From: Akkermansia sp.
GTDB taxonomy: Bacteria; Verrucomicrobiota; Verrucomicrobiia; Verrucomicrobiales; Akkermansiaceae
Assembly: GCA_017555025.1 (NCBI GenBank)
Contig: JAFZHC010000009.1
Location: 248,001 to 312,000, forward strand
Length of the DNA: 64,000 nucleotides
Direction: 5' to 3'
Made by a program: the position numbers and the translations under genes. The notes beneath the pieces are model-generated. The model searched no databases and was not told the DNA's origin. It worked only from the letters and a program-made list of their open reading frames with translations. Positions 1 to 7,687 of the stretch are shown here, piece by piece. Position 1 is the stretch's first letter; the number at the start of each line of letters is the position of its first letter.

Positions 1-16
1 AATAGGAATTTTAGGC

Positions 17-45
17 TTTATCAGCCGTTGTTTATGTGATAAAAT
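17..45 (+). promoter_or_regulatory. Predicted promoter of the first ROK kinase
   Basis: TTTATC, 17-base spacer, TAAAAT at 40-45. The -10 ends 8 bases before the ATG at 54, so the transcript would be nearly leaderless. The -35 match is weak. Confidence 0.45.
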
Positions 46-53
46 ACATGCGT

Positions 54-1004
54 ATGACAGCAGAAGAACTTTCTATCGGTGTAGACATGGGGGGTACTAC
101 CATCAAATTTGCCGTAGTGCAGGGGACCGAAGTAATCTACAAAGGCGAACCCATGCAGACGGGCGATTACCCCTCTCCCGATTGTATTGTTGATGAAATC
201 GGCAATAGACTGCGCAACATCATGAAGCTATACCCCTCGGTTAAGGCCGTAGGCATGGGACTGCCGGGCTTCGTTGATCACAAAGCGGGTATAGTTGACT
301 CCCTCACCAATGTACCCGGTTGGTACGACATCCATATTCGTGATATTCTGAGCAATGCTACCGGTCTGCCCGCAGCAGTCGATAATGATGCCAACTGCAT
401 GGCTTACGCCGAATGGAAATTAGGCGCGGGGCGTGGTATGAATGATTTGGTCTGTCTTACGCTCGGTACGGGCATTGGCTCCGGCGTGATTGCCGGTGGT
501 CATTTTGTGCGAGGCCATCTGAGTGCGGCAGGCGAGCTTGGGCAGATGACCATCGATTACAAAGGCCGCATTGGCTACTATGGCAATCAGGGCGCAATTG
601 AAGATTACATCGGCCACCGCGAAATCACCGCTGAAGCGCAGGCTGCATACGCTGCAGCCGGTCAGCCGCGAGCACTATCGCAATGTGACCCCATCGACTT
701 GGAAAAGGCAGCCAAGGCAGGATGCCCTGTAGCCCTCGCGCTGTGGGATGATATTGGCCGCAAGCTTGCAGCCTGTCTGATGAACTGCCACTACATCCTG
801 AACCCCGAGGCCTTTATTATTGGTGGTGGTGTAGCAAAGGCCGGTGAGCTTCTCTTCGAGCCGACACGTCGTTACCTCAAAGCTCAGCTTTACCCCCCGC
901 ATTACGAAAAGATTAAGATTCTCCCCGCTAAGTTCAGCAACGATGCCGGAATTATCGGTGCCGCTCGACTGGCTCTCAGCGTAGCTAATAACGAAGATTC
1001 GTAA
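54..1004 (+). CDS. ROK family sugar kinase (glucokinase-like)
   Basis: Predicted cytoplasmic kinase of 316 residues that would phosphorylate a hexose with ATP. The phosphate-binding motif DMGGTTIK lies at residues 11-18 and the catalytic stretch DNDANC at about 110. GTGIGSG and IIGGGVAKAG are typical ROK glycine-rich segments. The zinc motif of most ROK proteins (GH followed by CxCGxxGC) is missing: GELGQ stands where GELGH is expected and no cysteines follow. A paralogue with the same loss lies at 31043-31987. GTG at 36 and ATG at 48 are alternative starts; 54 is chosen because of the -10 at 40-45. The RNA methylase gene begins 7 bases after the stop, so the two are probably co-transcribed. 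Substrate not determinable. Confidence 0.85.
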   Translation: MTAEELSIGVDMGGTTIKFAVVQGTEVIYKGEPMQTGDYPSPDCIVDEIGNRLRNIMKLYPSVKAVGMGLPGFVDHKAGIVDSLTNVPGWYDIHIRDILSNATGLPAAVDNDANCMAYAEWKLGAGRGMNDLVCLTLGTGIGSGVIAGGHFVRGHLSAAGELGQMTIDYKGRIGYYGNQGAIEDYIGHREITAEAQAAYAAAGQPRALSQCDPIDLEKAAKAGCPVALALWDDIGRKLAACLMNCHYILNPEAFIIGGGVAKAGELLFEPTRRYLKAQLYPPHYEKIKILPAKFSNDAGIIGAARLALSVANNEDS

Positions 1005-1011
1005 TTCCTCC

Positions 1012-1920
1012 GTGATTTCAGACATCAGCAAAGCAGAGCAACGCCTCTGCACCCGTCTGGGGTTAAACGATGATGATGCGCAGCATCTCATCGCGGCGAT
1101 GCGTGCGGGGGCTTCATCCCGCGCGGCCATCGTTCTTTCCCCCAAGGCGCCTGCTGATTATGTACCGCCCTTTGCCTGCGAAGATACGAGTTCGGTCTCT
1201 TGGCTGCCACCCCGTGTATATATACCGAAAGAAGGGGAGCGCCCCACCGCACATGTCGATTATAGCAGCGGGTTATATTACTCGCTTGATTTGTCCTCAT
1301 GCTGGGAGAGCGCTCCGCTTTCTGTCGTACCGGCACCGGCTACCAGTCTCGATATGTGTGCGGCGCCCGGTGGTAAAAGCATGCTGATGGCAGCGCGTTA
1401 CCTCCCGCAGGAGCATACCGCTAACGAGGTGAATGCCGCACGGCGCGGCATCTTGAAACAGAACATGCTGCAATGCGGCGTGCCCAATGTCACCGTTACC
1501 GGTCTGCGCCCAGATCAATGGGCGGCAGAAGGTAAACTTTTTGACTTGGTACTGGCAGATGCCCCGTGTAGTGGCCAGTCTTTGCTGTGCAAAGGCATAC
1601 GCAACCCCGGCTGTCTGGGTGCACAGATGGTAAACGGCAACGCCAAGCGCCAAAAAGGCATCTTGCTGGCTACAGCTCCATGTGTAGCTCCCGGAGGTCA
1701 CATTCTGTACTCCACCTGTACCTACGACCCGGATGAGAATGAAAAAGTAATGGCCTATATACTCAAACGAGTACCGGGCTGGCAAGCTGTGGAAGTACCC
1801 ATCCTTTCGCCGTTCCGCTCTTCGCTGGTAGATTTTCCCTGTTACCGATTGCTGCCGCGGCATGGATTCGGAGCAGGGGGCTTCTGTTGCCTGTTACAGA
1901 AATCACTAATCCTTTCTTAA
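1012..1920 (+). CDS. Sun/RsmB-RsmF family RNA 5-methylcytosine methyltransferase
   Basis: SAM-dependent m5C methylase, probably acting on rRNA or tRNA. MCAAPGGK is the SAM-binding motif, and the two catalytic cysteines of the family are visible in APCSG (Cys186) and YSTCTY (Cys236). At 302 residues it is shorter than RsmB (about 430) and lacks the N-terminal NusB-like domain, so it is closer to the RsmF/NSUN core. The start is a GTG seven bases after the ROK kinase stop, with no Shine-Dalgarno site. The target base cannot be told from sequence. Confidence 0.85.
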   Translation: MISDISKAEQRLCTRLGLNDDDAQHLIAAMRAGASSRAAIVLSPKAPADYVPPFACEDTSSVSWLPPRVYIPKEGERPTAHVDYSSGLYYSLDLSSCWESAPLSVVPAPATSLDMCAAPGGKSMLMAARYLPQEHTANEVNAARRGILKQNMLQCGVPNVTVTGLRPDQWAAEGKLFDLVLADAPCSGQSLLCKGIRNPGCLGAQMVNGNAKRQKGILLATAPCVAPGGHILYSTCTYDPDENEKVMAYILKRVPGWQAVEVPILSPFRSSLVDFPCYRLLPRHGFGAGGFCCLLQKSLILS

Positions 1921-1939
1921 CTCAAATCCATTAAACATT

Positions 1940-2455
1940 ATGAAAACCATTAACATCATTGCAACCGTAGCGGCTCTTGCTGCTCCCGCTCTGTTTGCTG
2001 CCCCCATGCCTGCCAAGGCAGATTTGCTGGCCAGCAACACCGTTGTAGCCGTATACACCGGCACCATAGAGCGCCCCTGCATGTTCCGCACAGCCCTTTG
2101 CCCGGACCGCTGCGACCATGCCACCAAGGTAGCTCAGTTCCGCGTTATTAAAAACGAAGATTACAAGAAGCCCGGTAAATATGGCGATGACAAAGCCGAA
2201 CCCGGTTCTGTAATTATGGTGGATATGCTGCGAGATACTCCCGGTCAGAGCGAGGACGTTGCCAAGACTATTTCTTCCCTGAAGCCCGGTGCTCAGGTGC
2301 GCATGACTCAGGCTCACTACTACGGCGACTTCGGCATGGTTGTGGAGCCGTTCCGCCCCGTAACGGAAATCCAGCAACTCAAGGGCGAAGTTAAGGCTAC
2401 CGAGATTAAGCCCGTTGCTCCGGCTGTTATGCCGCTGATTCGTCGTGCTCGCTAA
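1940..2455 (+). CDS. Small secreted protein of unknown function
   Basis: 171 residues with a clear signal peptide (hydrophobic residues 5-20, likely cleavage after PAKA). A cysteine cluster C-x6-C-x3-C lies about 25 residues into the mature protein and may form disulfides or bind metal. The rest is hydrophilic with no motif I recognise. It starts 19 bases after the methylase stop, and its last 11 bases overlap the next gene, so it sits inside a four-gene unit. I do not recognise the family. Confidence 0.7.
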   Translation: MKTINIIATVAALAAPALFAAPMPAKADLLASNTVVAVYTGTIERPCMFRTALCPDRCDHATKVAQFRVIKNEDYKKPGKYGDDKAEPGSVIMVDMLRDTPGQSEDVAKTISSLKPGAQVRMTQAHYYGDFGMVVEPFRPVTEIQQLKGEVKATEIKPVAPAVMPLIRRAR

Positions 2456-3242
2456 TTGGCTGAGTCCGGTTATTCTTCTTGCAGGCTGCTCCGTCCTGAT
2501 GGCAGAGCAGCCTGCCGCTGTTATCTCCCAATACATAACGGCAGAGCTTATACCGCAGATACCTCTGACACCGAACAAGCATGGTACAGCCGTCATTTTC
2601 ATCGGCGGGTTGGGAGATGAAATTAGTGGTATAATGCCTGCACTCATGCAACAGGCACCCGCCCTTACAGCGCAGGAATCGCGGGCTTATTATCATTGGC
2701 ACGGAGGATACCCGGATAACTGTGGCAAGGGAGCCGCAGCAATTGCGCAAGATATCTCCCGTTACCGTAAGCATACTCCGGCCGCCGATGTTGTATTGGT
2801 GGGGCACAGTATGGGAGCCTCGATGGCGCTTAGGGTGGCACACATGCTGACCTCGGAAGAAGGGTGCACCTATATCATCACGCTTGATCCATCAGACCGG
2901 AGTTATAAGCCAATACGCCCGAAATCCGTCACCTGGTGGGGGAATGCATACGTCATCCATTCACAATCAGGTCACGATTACATTGCACAATGGGGCGGAC
3001 GATGGAATAAATGCCGCATGGCTGACCAAAATCTGTGCTTTGACGGCAGAATGAGGGATGAAGCAGGGATGTTCTACATTCACGATAATGCGGCATCGCT
3101 GATGTTCAGTAGGGGCAGAGGCCGCCATACATCGCTGGCTCAGGAACTACAAAAGCGGCTCAATAAGGCAGAGAAATGTAGCCCAACAAATGGTAAGCCC
3201 ACGCGGCAATACCAAGCAGAGCCAGAAGATACCAGGCAATAA
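2445..3242 (+). CDS. Lipoprotein alpha/beta hydrolase
   Basis: Serine hydrolase candidate of 265 residues. FIGGLGDE resembles the oxyanion strand, and GHSMG (Ser122) is the nucleophile elbow of lipases and esterases. The GTG start overlaps the previous gene by 11 bases and gives a short hydrophobic leader ending in LLAGC, a lipobox, which favours this start and an envelope location. The last residues are Gln/Pro/Thr-rich and unlike the rest, because the 3' end runs through the end of the convergent gene at 3160-3351. Substrate unknown; the catalytic Asp and His are not assigned. Confidence 0.75.
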   Translation: MLANWLSPVILLAGCSVLMAEQPAAVISQYITAELIPQIPLTPNKHGTAVIFIGGLGDEISGIMPALMQQAPALTAQESRAYYHWHGGYPDNCGKGAAAIAQDISRYRKHTPAADVVLVGHSMGASMALRVAHMLTSEEGCTYIITLDPSDRSYKPIRPKSVTWWGNAYVIHSQSGHDYIAQWGGRWNKCRMADQNLCFDGRMRDEAGMFYIHDNAASLMFSRGRGRHTSLAQELQKRLNKAEKCSPTNGKPTRQYQAEPEDTRQ

Positions 3243-3351
3243 CCCAGCCCGGCTTCACCTGACGGCGCATGGAATTGCCGAGGTGGTTCATGACCTTTGC
3301 CGTCTGCTGGTCGAAGATGACATCTTCATTCCTGGGGATTTCTTCTCTCAT
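3160..3351 (-). CDS. Small membrane protein, 63 residues
   Basis: Hydrophilic charged N-terminus (MREEIPRNEDVIF), then one strong transmembrane segment at about residues 34-58 (VIAWYLLALLGIAAWAYHLLG). It resembles small inner-membrane proteins of unknown role. The ATG at 3351 is chosen because a good promoter ends 10 bases upstream; a TTG at 3390 would lie in the -35 box. Its 3' 83 bases overlap the convergent hydrolase gene. Family unknown. Confidence 0.65.
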   Translation of the reverse strand: MREEIPRNEDVIFDQQTAKVMNHLGNSMRRQVKPGWVIAWYLLALLGIAAWAYHLLGYISLPY

Positions 3352-3361
3352 TACGGCGCGT

Positions 3362-3390
3362 AGTGTAGCACAGTCAGGCGAGCATTTCAA
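3362..3390 (-). promoter_or_regulatory. Predicted promoter of the 63-residue membrane protein
   Basis: TTGAAA (3390-3385), 17-base spacer, TACACT (3367-3362). The -10 ends 10 bases before the ATG at 3351. Confidence 0.65.
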
Positions 3391-3401
3391 GCACTACAGT
3401 C

Positions 3402-3430
3402 TTGCAAAGTCACAAAAAATATGCTAGACT
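3402..3430 (+). promoter_or_regulatory. Predicted promoter of aroK
   Basis: TTGCAA (3402-3407), 17-base spacer, TAGACT (3425-3430). Transcription would begin near 3437 and leave a leader of about 74 bases. A weaker -10-like GATACT at 3498-3503 lies 7 bases before the start codon and would give a leaderless message. Confidence 0.6.
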
Positions 3431-3510
3431 GCGTGCGACGTGGCCGGTATGTCCCGAGGGCAGAGAGCCGACTTTCCGTACAGCACTTATCAACTCTGAT
3501 ACTTTTACGC

Positions 3511-4071
3511 ATGGAACCTTGCTTCCCCATAGATACTAAGGGACACCCCATCATTCTTGTAGGCCTGATGGGGTGCGGCAAAACAACCATAGGTAAAGAG
3601 CTCAGCCGAATGACCGGCATGCCGTTAATTGATATGGATGCCATCATTGAAGAGCAAATCGGGAAGAGCATATCGGCTATCTTCCGAGATGAAGGTGAAA
3701 ACCACTTCCGAGCGCTGGAAACAGCCTTGCTTCGTTATATCGAAAAGACGGTCGGCACCGAAAAAGGCTCCGTTATTATTTCCACCGGGGGAGGGGTCGT
3801 TATCAAGCCCGTCAATCGAGAACTTCTCAGGCGAATCGGTTTTACCGTGTGGCTCAATGTGGATGTTGACACCCTGCTGGAGCGAACAGCCCGAAGTGAC
3901 AACCGCCCCTTGTTGCAAACACCCAACAGGAGAGAGATTCTGGAGAAACTGCACCGCGAGCGCACGCCTCTTTATGCAGAGGCTGCGCATCTGAAGCTGG
4001 ATTCATCGAACATCAGCGTGCGTGACACAATTCCCTTGGTGCACGAAGCTGCGCTGGAGTTCTTTGCCTGA
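3511..4071 (+). CDS. aroK: Shikimate kinase
   Basis: Phosphorylates shikimate with ATP in the chorismate pathway to aromatic amino acids. Walker A GLMGCGKTT at residues 18-26, the shikimate-binding DMD a little further on, the STGGGVV loop, and the lid stretch DNRPLL are all present. 186 residues is normal for the family. An in-frame extension to 3421 exists but would run through the promoter -10, so ATG 3511 is used. Divergent from the small membrane protein gene and convergent with tlyA, with 15 bases between the stops. Confidence 0.95.
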   Translation: MEPCFPIDTKGHPIILVGLMGCGKTTIGKELSRMTGMPLIDMDAIIEEQIGKSISAIFRDEGENHFRALETALLRYIEKTVGTEKGSVIISTGGGVVIKPVNRELLRRIGFTVWLNVDVDTLLERTARSDNRPLLQTPNRREILEKLHRERTPLYAEAAHLKLDSSNISVRDTIPLVHEAALEFFA

Positions 4072-4107
4072 TGGAATTTAATCCGCTTAACGGAGCCAGG
4101 CAAGGAA
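4060..4107. repeat. Inverted repeat across the aroK/tlyA junction
   Basis: TTCTTTGCCTG at 4060-4070 and CAGGCAAGGAA at 4097-4107 pair over 10 of 11 positions, with both stop codons in the loop. It could act as a shared 3' hairpin, but there is no U-run. Confidence 0.35.
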
Positions 4108-4815
4108 TTCCTTATTACCCTCCATGCCTGTGATGGGAGAATCTACTACGCCCATCCACTCACGCTTAAGCTCCAGCTGCACAAAGTCGCGAATTTTATC
4201 GACGGCACGCTGGTGCAATTGAGGTTCGCGCACAATGCCCCCGGGGCCGATATCTTCCGGCTGTAACTCAAATTGCGGCTTGATAAGCACAAGGAGATCG
4301 CCCCCCTCCTGCAGGCAATCGTAAGCGGCAGGCAGAATCTTAGTCAGCGAGATGAACGAAACATCACTCACGATGAGCTGAACTTTTTCACCCAAATCAT
4401 CGGGCGTCATGTAGCGAGCGTTAAATTGCTCCTTTACAATGACTCGCGGGTCGTTGCGCAACTTCCAGACAAGCTGATTAGTACCGACATCTACTGCATG
4501 CACGCGCAGAGCACCATTCTGAAGCAAGCAATCGGTAAAACCGCCGGTGGATGAGCCAATGTCGAGGCATACTTTCCCCTCAGCCTTCACCGGAAAAGCC
4601 TTCAGCGCCCCCTCCAACTTCAGACCACCACGGCTCACATAGCGAGGCTTATTTTTTACCGTAATGGGGAGCGTATCATCCACCTTGGTGCCGGGTTTGG
4701 TTACAGCTTGTCCTTTTACCAGAACTTCACCGGCGATAATGAGGCGCTGGGCCTGTTCGCGAGAATCGCACAGACCCAGCGAGGTAACGAGAACATCGAG
4801 CCTCTGTTTTGGCAT
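4087..4815 (-). CDS. tlyA: TlyA-family S4/FtsJ-type rRNA methyltransferase
   Basis: 242-residue protein: an S4 RNA-binding domain in the first 60 residues (RLDVLVTSLGLCDSREQAQR) and an FtsJ-like 2'-O-methylase fold after it. CLDIGSSTGGFTDCLL is the SAM site, and SDVSFISLTKILP and IKPQFE carry the family's conserved acidic and lysine residues. Homologues methylate ribose in rRNA; several were first labelled hemolysin A. It is the last gene of a minus-strand unit starting at osmC, 18 bases after the lipoprotein stop. Confidence 0.9.
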   Translation of the reverse strand: MPKQRLDVLVTSLGLCDSREQAQRLIIAGEVLVKGQAVTKPGTKVDDTLPITVKNKPRYVSRGGLKLEGALKAFPVKAEGKVCLDIGSSTGGFTDCLLQNGALRVHAVDVGTNQLVWKLRNDPRVIVKEQFNARYMTPDDLGEKVQLIVSDVSFISLTKILPAAYDCLQEGGDLLVLIKPQFELQPEDIGPGGIVREPQLHQRAVDKIRDFVQLELKREWMGVVDSPITGMEGNKEFLAWLR

Positions 4816-4833
4816 AAGCGAGGTATGCTGTAA

Positions 4834-5631
4834 TTATTCCGGACGCATTTTCTGGGCGCGATGCTGCCCCGGCATGACCGGATACTTCTTTTTCTGTGCG
4901 GGCGTCATGACCGGGCGCGGACGCTGCATTACAGGTGTAGCCACCTGTTGCGGCATAACCGGGCGAGCAACAGGAGCAGGGGTTACGGCTTTCGTAACCT
5001 CGGGAGCAGGAGCAACAGGCTTTACAACGGGAGCCTGTACTGTAGCAGAAGGCTGAGATTGAGCCACGATAACGGCACCCGGTATAACCTCCTCGGTCTT
5101 AGTAGTCTCTTCAGGAGAAGGCTGATTCTGAGCAACTACGGGAGTTTCGGTTTTCTCCGGCTCTTCAGGCTTAGCTTCTGCAGCCACAGGCTCAGGCTTA
5201 ACAGGAGCTGCTACCGTAAGAACAGGCTTGGCGGCAGGCTTAGCAAGTTCCGGCTCGGGCGTAGAGGGCACGGGGGCTGCTATCGGCTGATTCTGAGCGA
5301 TAATTGTACCGGCCCCCAGTTGCTCAGGGGTGGGTTGATTCTGCGCCACAACAGGCTCGAGCTCGGGTGCAGGAGTCGGCTCGGGCGCTGTAATAAGCGT
5401 CTCAGAGATAGGAGGCTCAGGGGTGGTTGTCGGGATGGGCGGCAGCACGGGAGCCTCAGCAACCGGATTGGTTGCCACAGACGGCTGAACCTGTGCAATA
5501 GTGGGAGCAGGGGTCTTAATGACCGGTTCGCGGCCGATAACACGGGGTTTTGCCCAATCCTCATCGGTGGAACAAGAGGTCAGCAGCGCTGCCGCGGCAG
5601 CACAGGAGAGAATAACGGTTGTATTTTTCAT
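4834..5631 (-). CDS. Proline/alanine-rich lipoprotein with AQxQP repeats
   Basis: 265 residues. The signal peptide ends in the lipobox LLTSC (Cys20), so it should be lipid-anchored. The mature part is almost wholly Pro, Ala, Val, Thr and Glu, with five copies of an AQxQP motif (AQVQP, AQNQP three times, AQSQP) spaced through it and a basic Pro/Gln/Met-rich tail. Low-complexity regions like this usually form extended periplasmic spacers, comparable to the TonB linker; that comparison is inference. The start at 5631 is two bases from the stop of the upstream membrane-protein gene and gives the lipobox at the right place. No enzymatic motif. Confidence 0.75.
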   Translation of the reverse strand: MKNTTVILSCAAAAALLTSCSTDEDWAKPRVIGREPVIKTPAPTIAQVQPSVATNPVAEAPVLPPIPTTTPEPPISETLITAPEPTPAPELEPVVAQNQPTPEQLGAGTIIAQNQPIAAPVPSTPEPELAKPAAKPVLTVAAPVKPEPVAAEAKPEEPEKTETPVVAQNQPSPEETTKTEEVIPGAVIVAQSQPSATVQAPVVKPVAPAPEVTKAVTPAPVARPVMPQQVATPVMQRPRPVMTPAQKKKYPVMPGQHRAQKMRPE

Positions 5632-5633
5632 AA

Positions 5634-6092
5634 TTATTGTAAATAAAAAAGTTGCGATGCAAACGAGGCCATTGTTGACCATGCATAAACGACTGTCAGA
5701 ATAGCCATCAGAATGAACACTCGATCGCGGGATACACGCTCGCGTTTCTCATCGGCTTTACCGGGGCGCAAACTGATGAGCATGACGAAGATGAACGCCA
5801 GCCAAGTGAACCCGTAGATATTCTGCCAGATTTTATCTGTTAAGACTGATGATTCAAAGAAGCGGCACAGATAATAGACAGAATGCGGCAGCACGCTGAG
5901 TATGGCAAACTCGGGGCGCAGTCTGCCACCCGTGTACAGGCGCACCCAGACCACCCCCCAGGCAATAAGAATCAGCAGAAACACTACCGCCAGCATTAGC
6001 CCGGACGTACCCAGCAAGCCGGTAAGCATCGGGCCGCAGCTCAGTAGCACAAACAGCGGAACGGCGCGGTAGATGTAGTTAAGTCGTTTCAT
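5634..6092 (-). CDS. Four-helix membrane protein of unknown function
   Basis: 152 residues with about four transmembrane segments (roughly 10-30, 33-52, 92-110 and 127-147) and a charged loop RPGKADEKRERVSRDR before the last one. I recognise no family. It lies 12 bases after osmC and just before the Pro-rich lipoprotein, so it belongs to the osmC-to-tlyA transcript. Confidence 0.65.
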   Translation of the reverse strand: MKRLNYIYRAVPLFVLLSCGPMLTGLLGTSGLMLAVVFLLILIAWGVVWVRLYTGGRLRPEFAILSVLPHSVYYLCRFFESSVLTDKIWQNIYGFTWLAFIFVMLISLRPGKADEKRERVSRDRVFILMAILTVVYAWSTMASFASQLFYLQ

Positions 6093-6104
6093 GAAAACGC
6101 AGCA

Positions 6105-6512
6105 TCAGCCAATCCAGTTCCAAGTGATGGGTACCTCAATGTCGGGATGAAGGCTGCGCATGGCCGGGCTGCCCAGCACGCAGTCAATCAGGGCTTCACG
6201 GTGAGGTGTATCTTCAGGCAGAGGTATGGTGATGATTGTCTCGATGCGGGCAATTCGACGAGGATTAGCACTCATGATTTTTCCAACCTCAATCGTACAG
6301 CCGTTGAGGTCCAGATTTTCCTTTTCAGCATAAATGCCCATGATGGTGGCCATGCAGGCAGCCATGGCCGAACACATCAAATCAGTCGGTGAAAAGGATT
6401 CGCCTTTGCCATGGTTGTCTACGGGTGCATCGGTGCACACAACTGCAGAACTGGGCCCGTGCTGAATTTCACAGTGAAGCCCGCCAACATACGTCATCTT
6501 GCATTTTACCAT
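6105..6512 (-). CDS. OsmC/Ohr-family protein
   Basis: 135-residue OsmC-like fold protein. The family reduces organic hydroperoxides with a pair of cysteines. The helix FSPTDLMCSAMAACM matches the OsmC pattern FSPxDLLxAALxxC, and a late IDCVLGSPAMRSLHPDI segment resembles the second-cysteine region of the YhfA-like branch. Peroxidase activity is likely but not certain. First gene of a four-gene unit; the -10 ends 6 bases before the ATG, so the message would be leaderless. Confidence 0.85.
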   Translation of the reverse strand: MVKCKMTYVGGLHCEIQHGPSSAVVCTDAPVDNHGKGESFSPTDLMCSAMAACMATIMGIYAEKENLDLNGCTIEVGKIMSANPRRIARIETIITIPLPEDTPHREALIDCVLGSPAMRSLHPDIEVPITWNWIG

Positions 6513-6518
6513 GCTTCC

Positions 6519-6547
6519 ATTCTACACATCACGCTCAGGCGCGTCAA
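6519..6547 (-). promoter_or_regulatory. Predicted osmC promoter
   Basis: TTGACG (6547-6542), 17-base spacer, TAGAAT (6524-6519), then six bases and the ATG at 6512. One of the clearest leaderless arrangements in the window. Confidence 0.7.
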
Positions 6548-6673
6548 GATGGAAAGGGCATGTGAACACGAAAATATCCGATTTCAGATAAATTCTCTAC
6601 TTCGCATAATACATGTAATGCATAATTTTTAGTTTCTAAAATGACAGTTCAGTACGGATAACGTACTTTCAAC

Positions 6674-6701
6674 TTGAAATGCGGGAAAAAGCTGGTAGTA
6701 T
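6674..6701 (+). promoter_or_regulatory. Predicted promoter of the gld-like operon
   Basis: TTGAAA (6674-6679), 16-base spacer, TAGTAT (6696-6701). The -10 ends 11 bases before the ATG at 6713. It would drive the long operon that follows. Confidence 0.6.
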
Positions 6702-6712
6702 AAGTAGCGCTT

Positions 6713-7651
6713 ATGAGCATGGTGACAGCAGATCATTTACACAAGACGTTCGGGCGTTTTACAGCTGTAAAAGACGTAACGTTCTCGATAGACAAAGGCG
6801 AGATTGTAGGTTTTCTGGGGCCTAACGGAGCCGGTAAGACGACAACGATGAAAATGCTGACCGGTTATTTGCCGCCCACGGCAGGCACGGCCAGCATAGC
6901 CGGTTGCGACATTATCGACAAACCGCTCGAAGCTCGCCGTCATCTGGGATATATGCCTGAGAATGTTCCGTTGTACGATGATTTACGAGTTCTTGAATAT
7001 CTTGAGTACCGTGCACGCCTCAAAGGCATCTGCGGTAAATCCGTGCGAAAGCAGCTTGGTGAAGTGATTGACAAATGCGGCCTCGAGCCTAAGCGCAAAA
7101 ACCTCATCAGTACGCTCTCCAAGGGTTATCGTCAGCGTGTAGGATTGGCAGACGCCCTGCTCGGCAACCCCGATTTGCTCATTCTCGACGAGCCTACTAA
7201 CGGCTTAGATCCTAATCAGATACGACAAATTCGCGAGTTGATTCGCGCCCTTGCCGAAAATCACACCGTCATTCTTTCCACGCACATTCTGAGCGAGGTA
7301 GAAATGATATGCAACAAGGTCATCATTATCGACCAAGGTGAAATCAAAGCCGCAGACACCCCCGAGAATCTTACTCGCGGGCTGCGCACCGCAGGTCGTG
7401 TTTCCATTGAGTTTAAGGGAGATGCCACCCCGATTGTCTCTGAGCTGGAAGCCTTTGAACCTGTTAAGAAAGTAATCACAGAGGAACTGGAGGACGGCTG
7501 GACCGGCATGCTGGTGCGTGCTGAGCCCGGTACTGACACACGCGAAAAAGCAGCCGCCATCATTTCCGCTCACGGTTACCCTGTGCGCCACATCTATCGT
7601 CAGATTCCCAGTCTTGAAGACGTCTTCGTTGAAATGACACGCCACGATTAA
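6713..7651 (+). CDS. ABC transporter ATP-binding protein, GldA-like
   Basis: 312 residues. Walker A GPNGAGKTT at about residue 36, signature LSKGYRQRVGLADAL, Walker B LLILDEPTNGLDP and the switch His in LSTHILSE are intact, so it should hydrolyse ATP. The last 90 residues form the small C-terminal domain of ABC-2/GldA proteins. It is followed directly by the permease, a GldG-like protein and a DUF4340-type protein, the order seen for the uncharacterised transporter linked to gliding in Bacteroidetes. No other gliding genes are visible, so the cargo is open. Confidence 0.9.
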   Translation: MSMVTADHLHKTFGRFTAVKDVTFSIDKGEIVGFLGPNGAGKTTTMKMLTGYLPPTAGTASIAGCDIIDKPLEARRHLGYMPENVPLYDDLRVLEYLEYRARLKGICGKSVRKQLGEVIDKCGLEPKRKNLISTLSKGYRQRVGLADALLGNPDLLILDEPTNGLDPNQIRQIRELIRALAENHTVILSTHILSEVEMICNKVIIIDQGEIKAADTPENLTRGLRTAGRVSIEFKGDATPIVSELEAFEPVKKVITEELEDGWTGMLVRAEPGTDTREKAAAIISAHGYPVRHIYRQIPSLEDVFVEMTRHD

Positions 7652-7687
7652 TCGATACGCACACTACTTACACCCCCTCCTCTTCCA

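Noticed and set aside
4861..5646. Plus-strand open frame of 261 residues, Arg/Leu/Ser-rich
   Set aside because: Antisense of the repetitive Pro-rich lipoprotein; composition explained by the repeats.
6560..6660. AT-rich stretch with partial palindrome between osmC and the gld-like operon
   Set aside because: Palindrome match is short and imperfect; the region is explained as the space between two divergent promoters.
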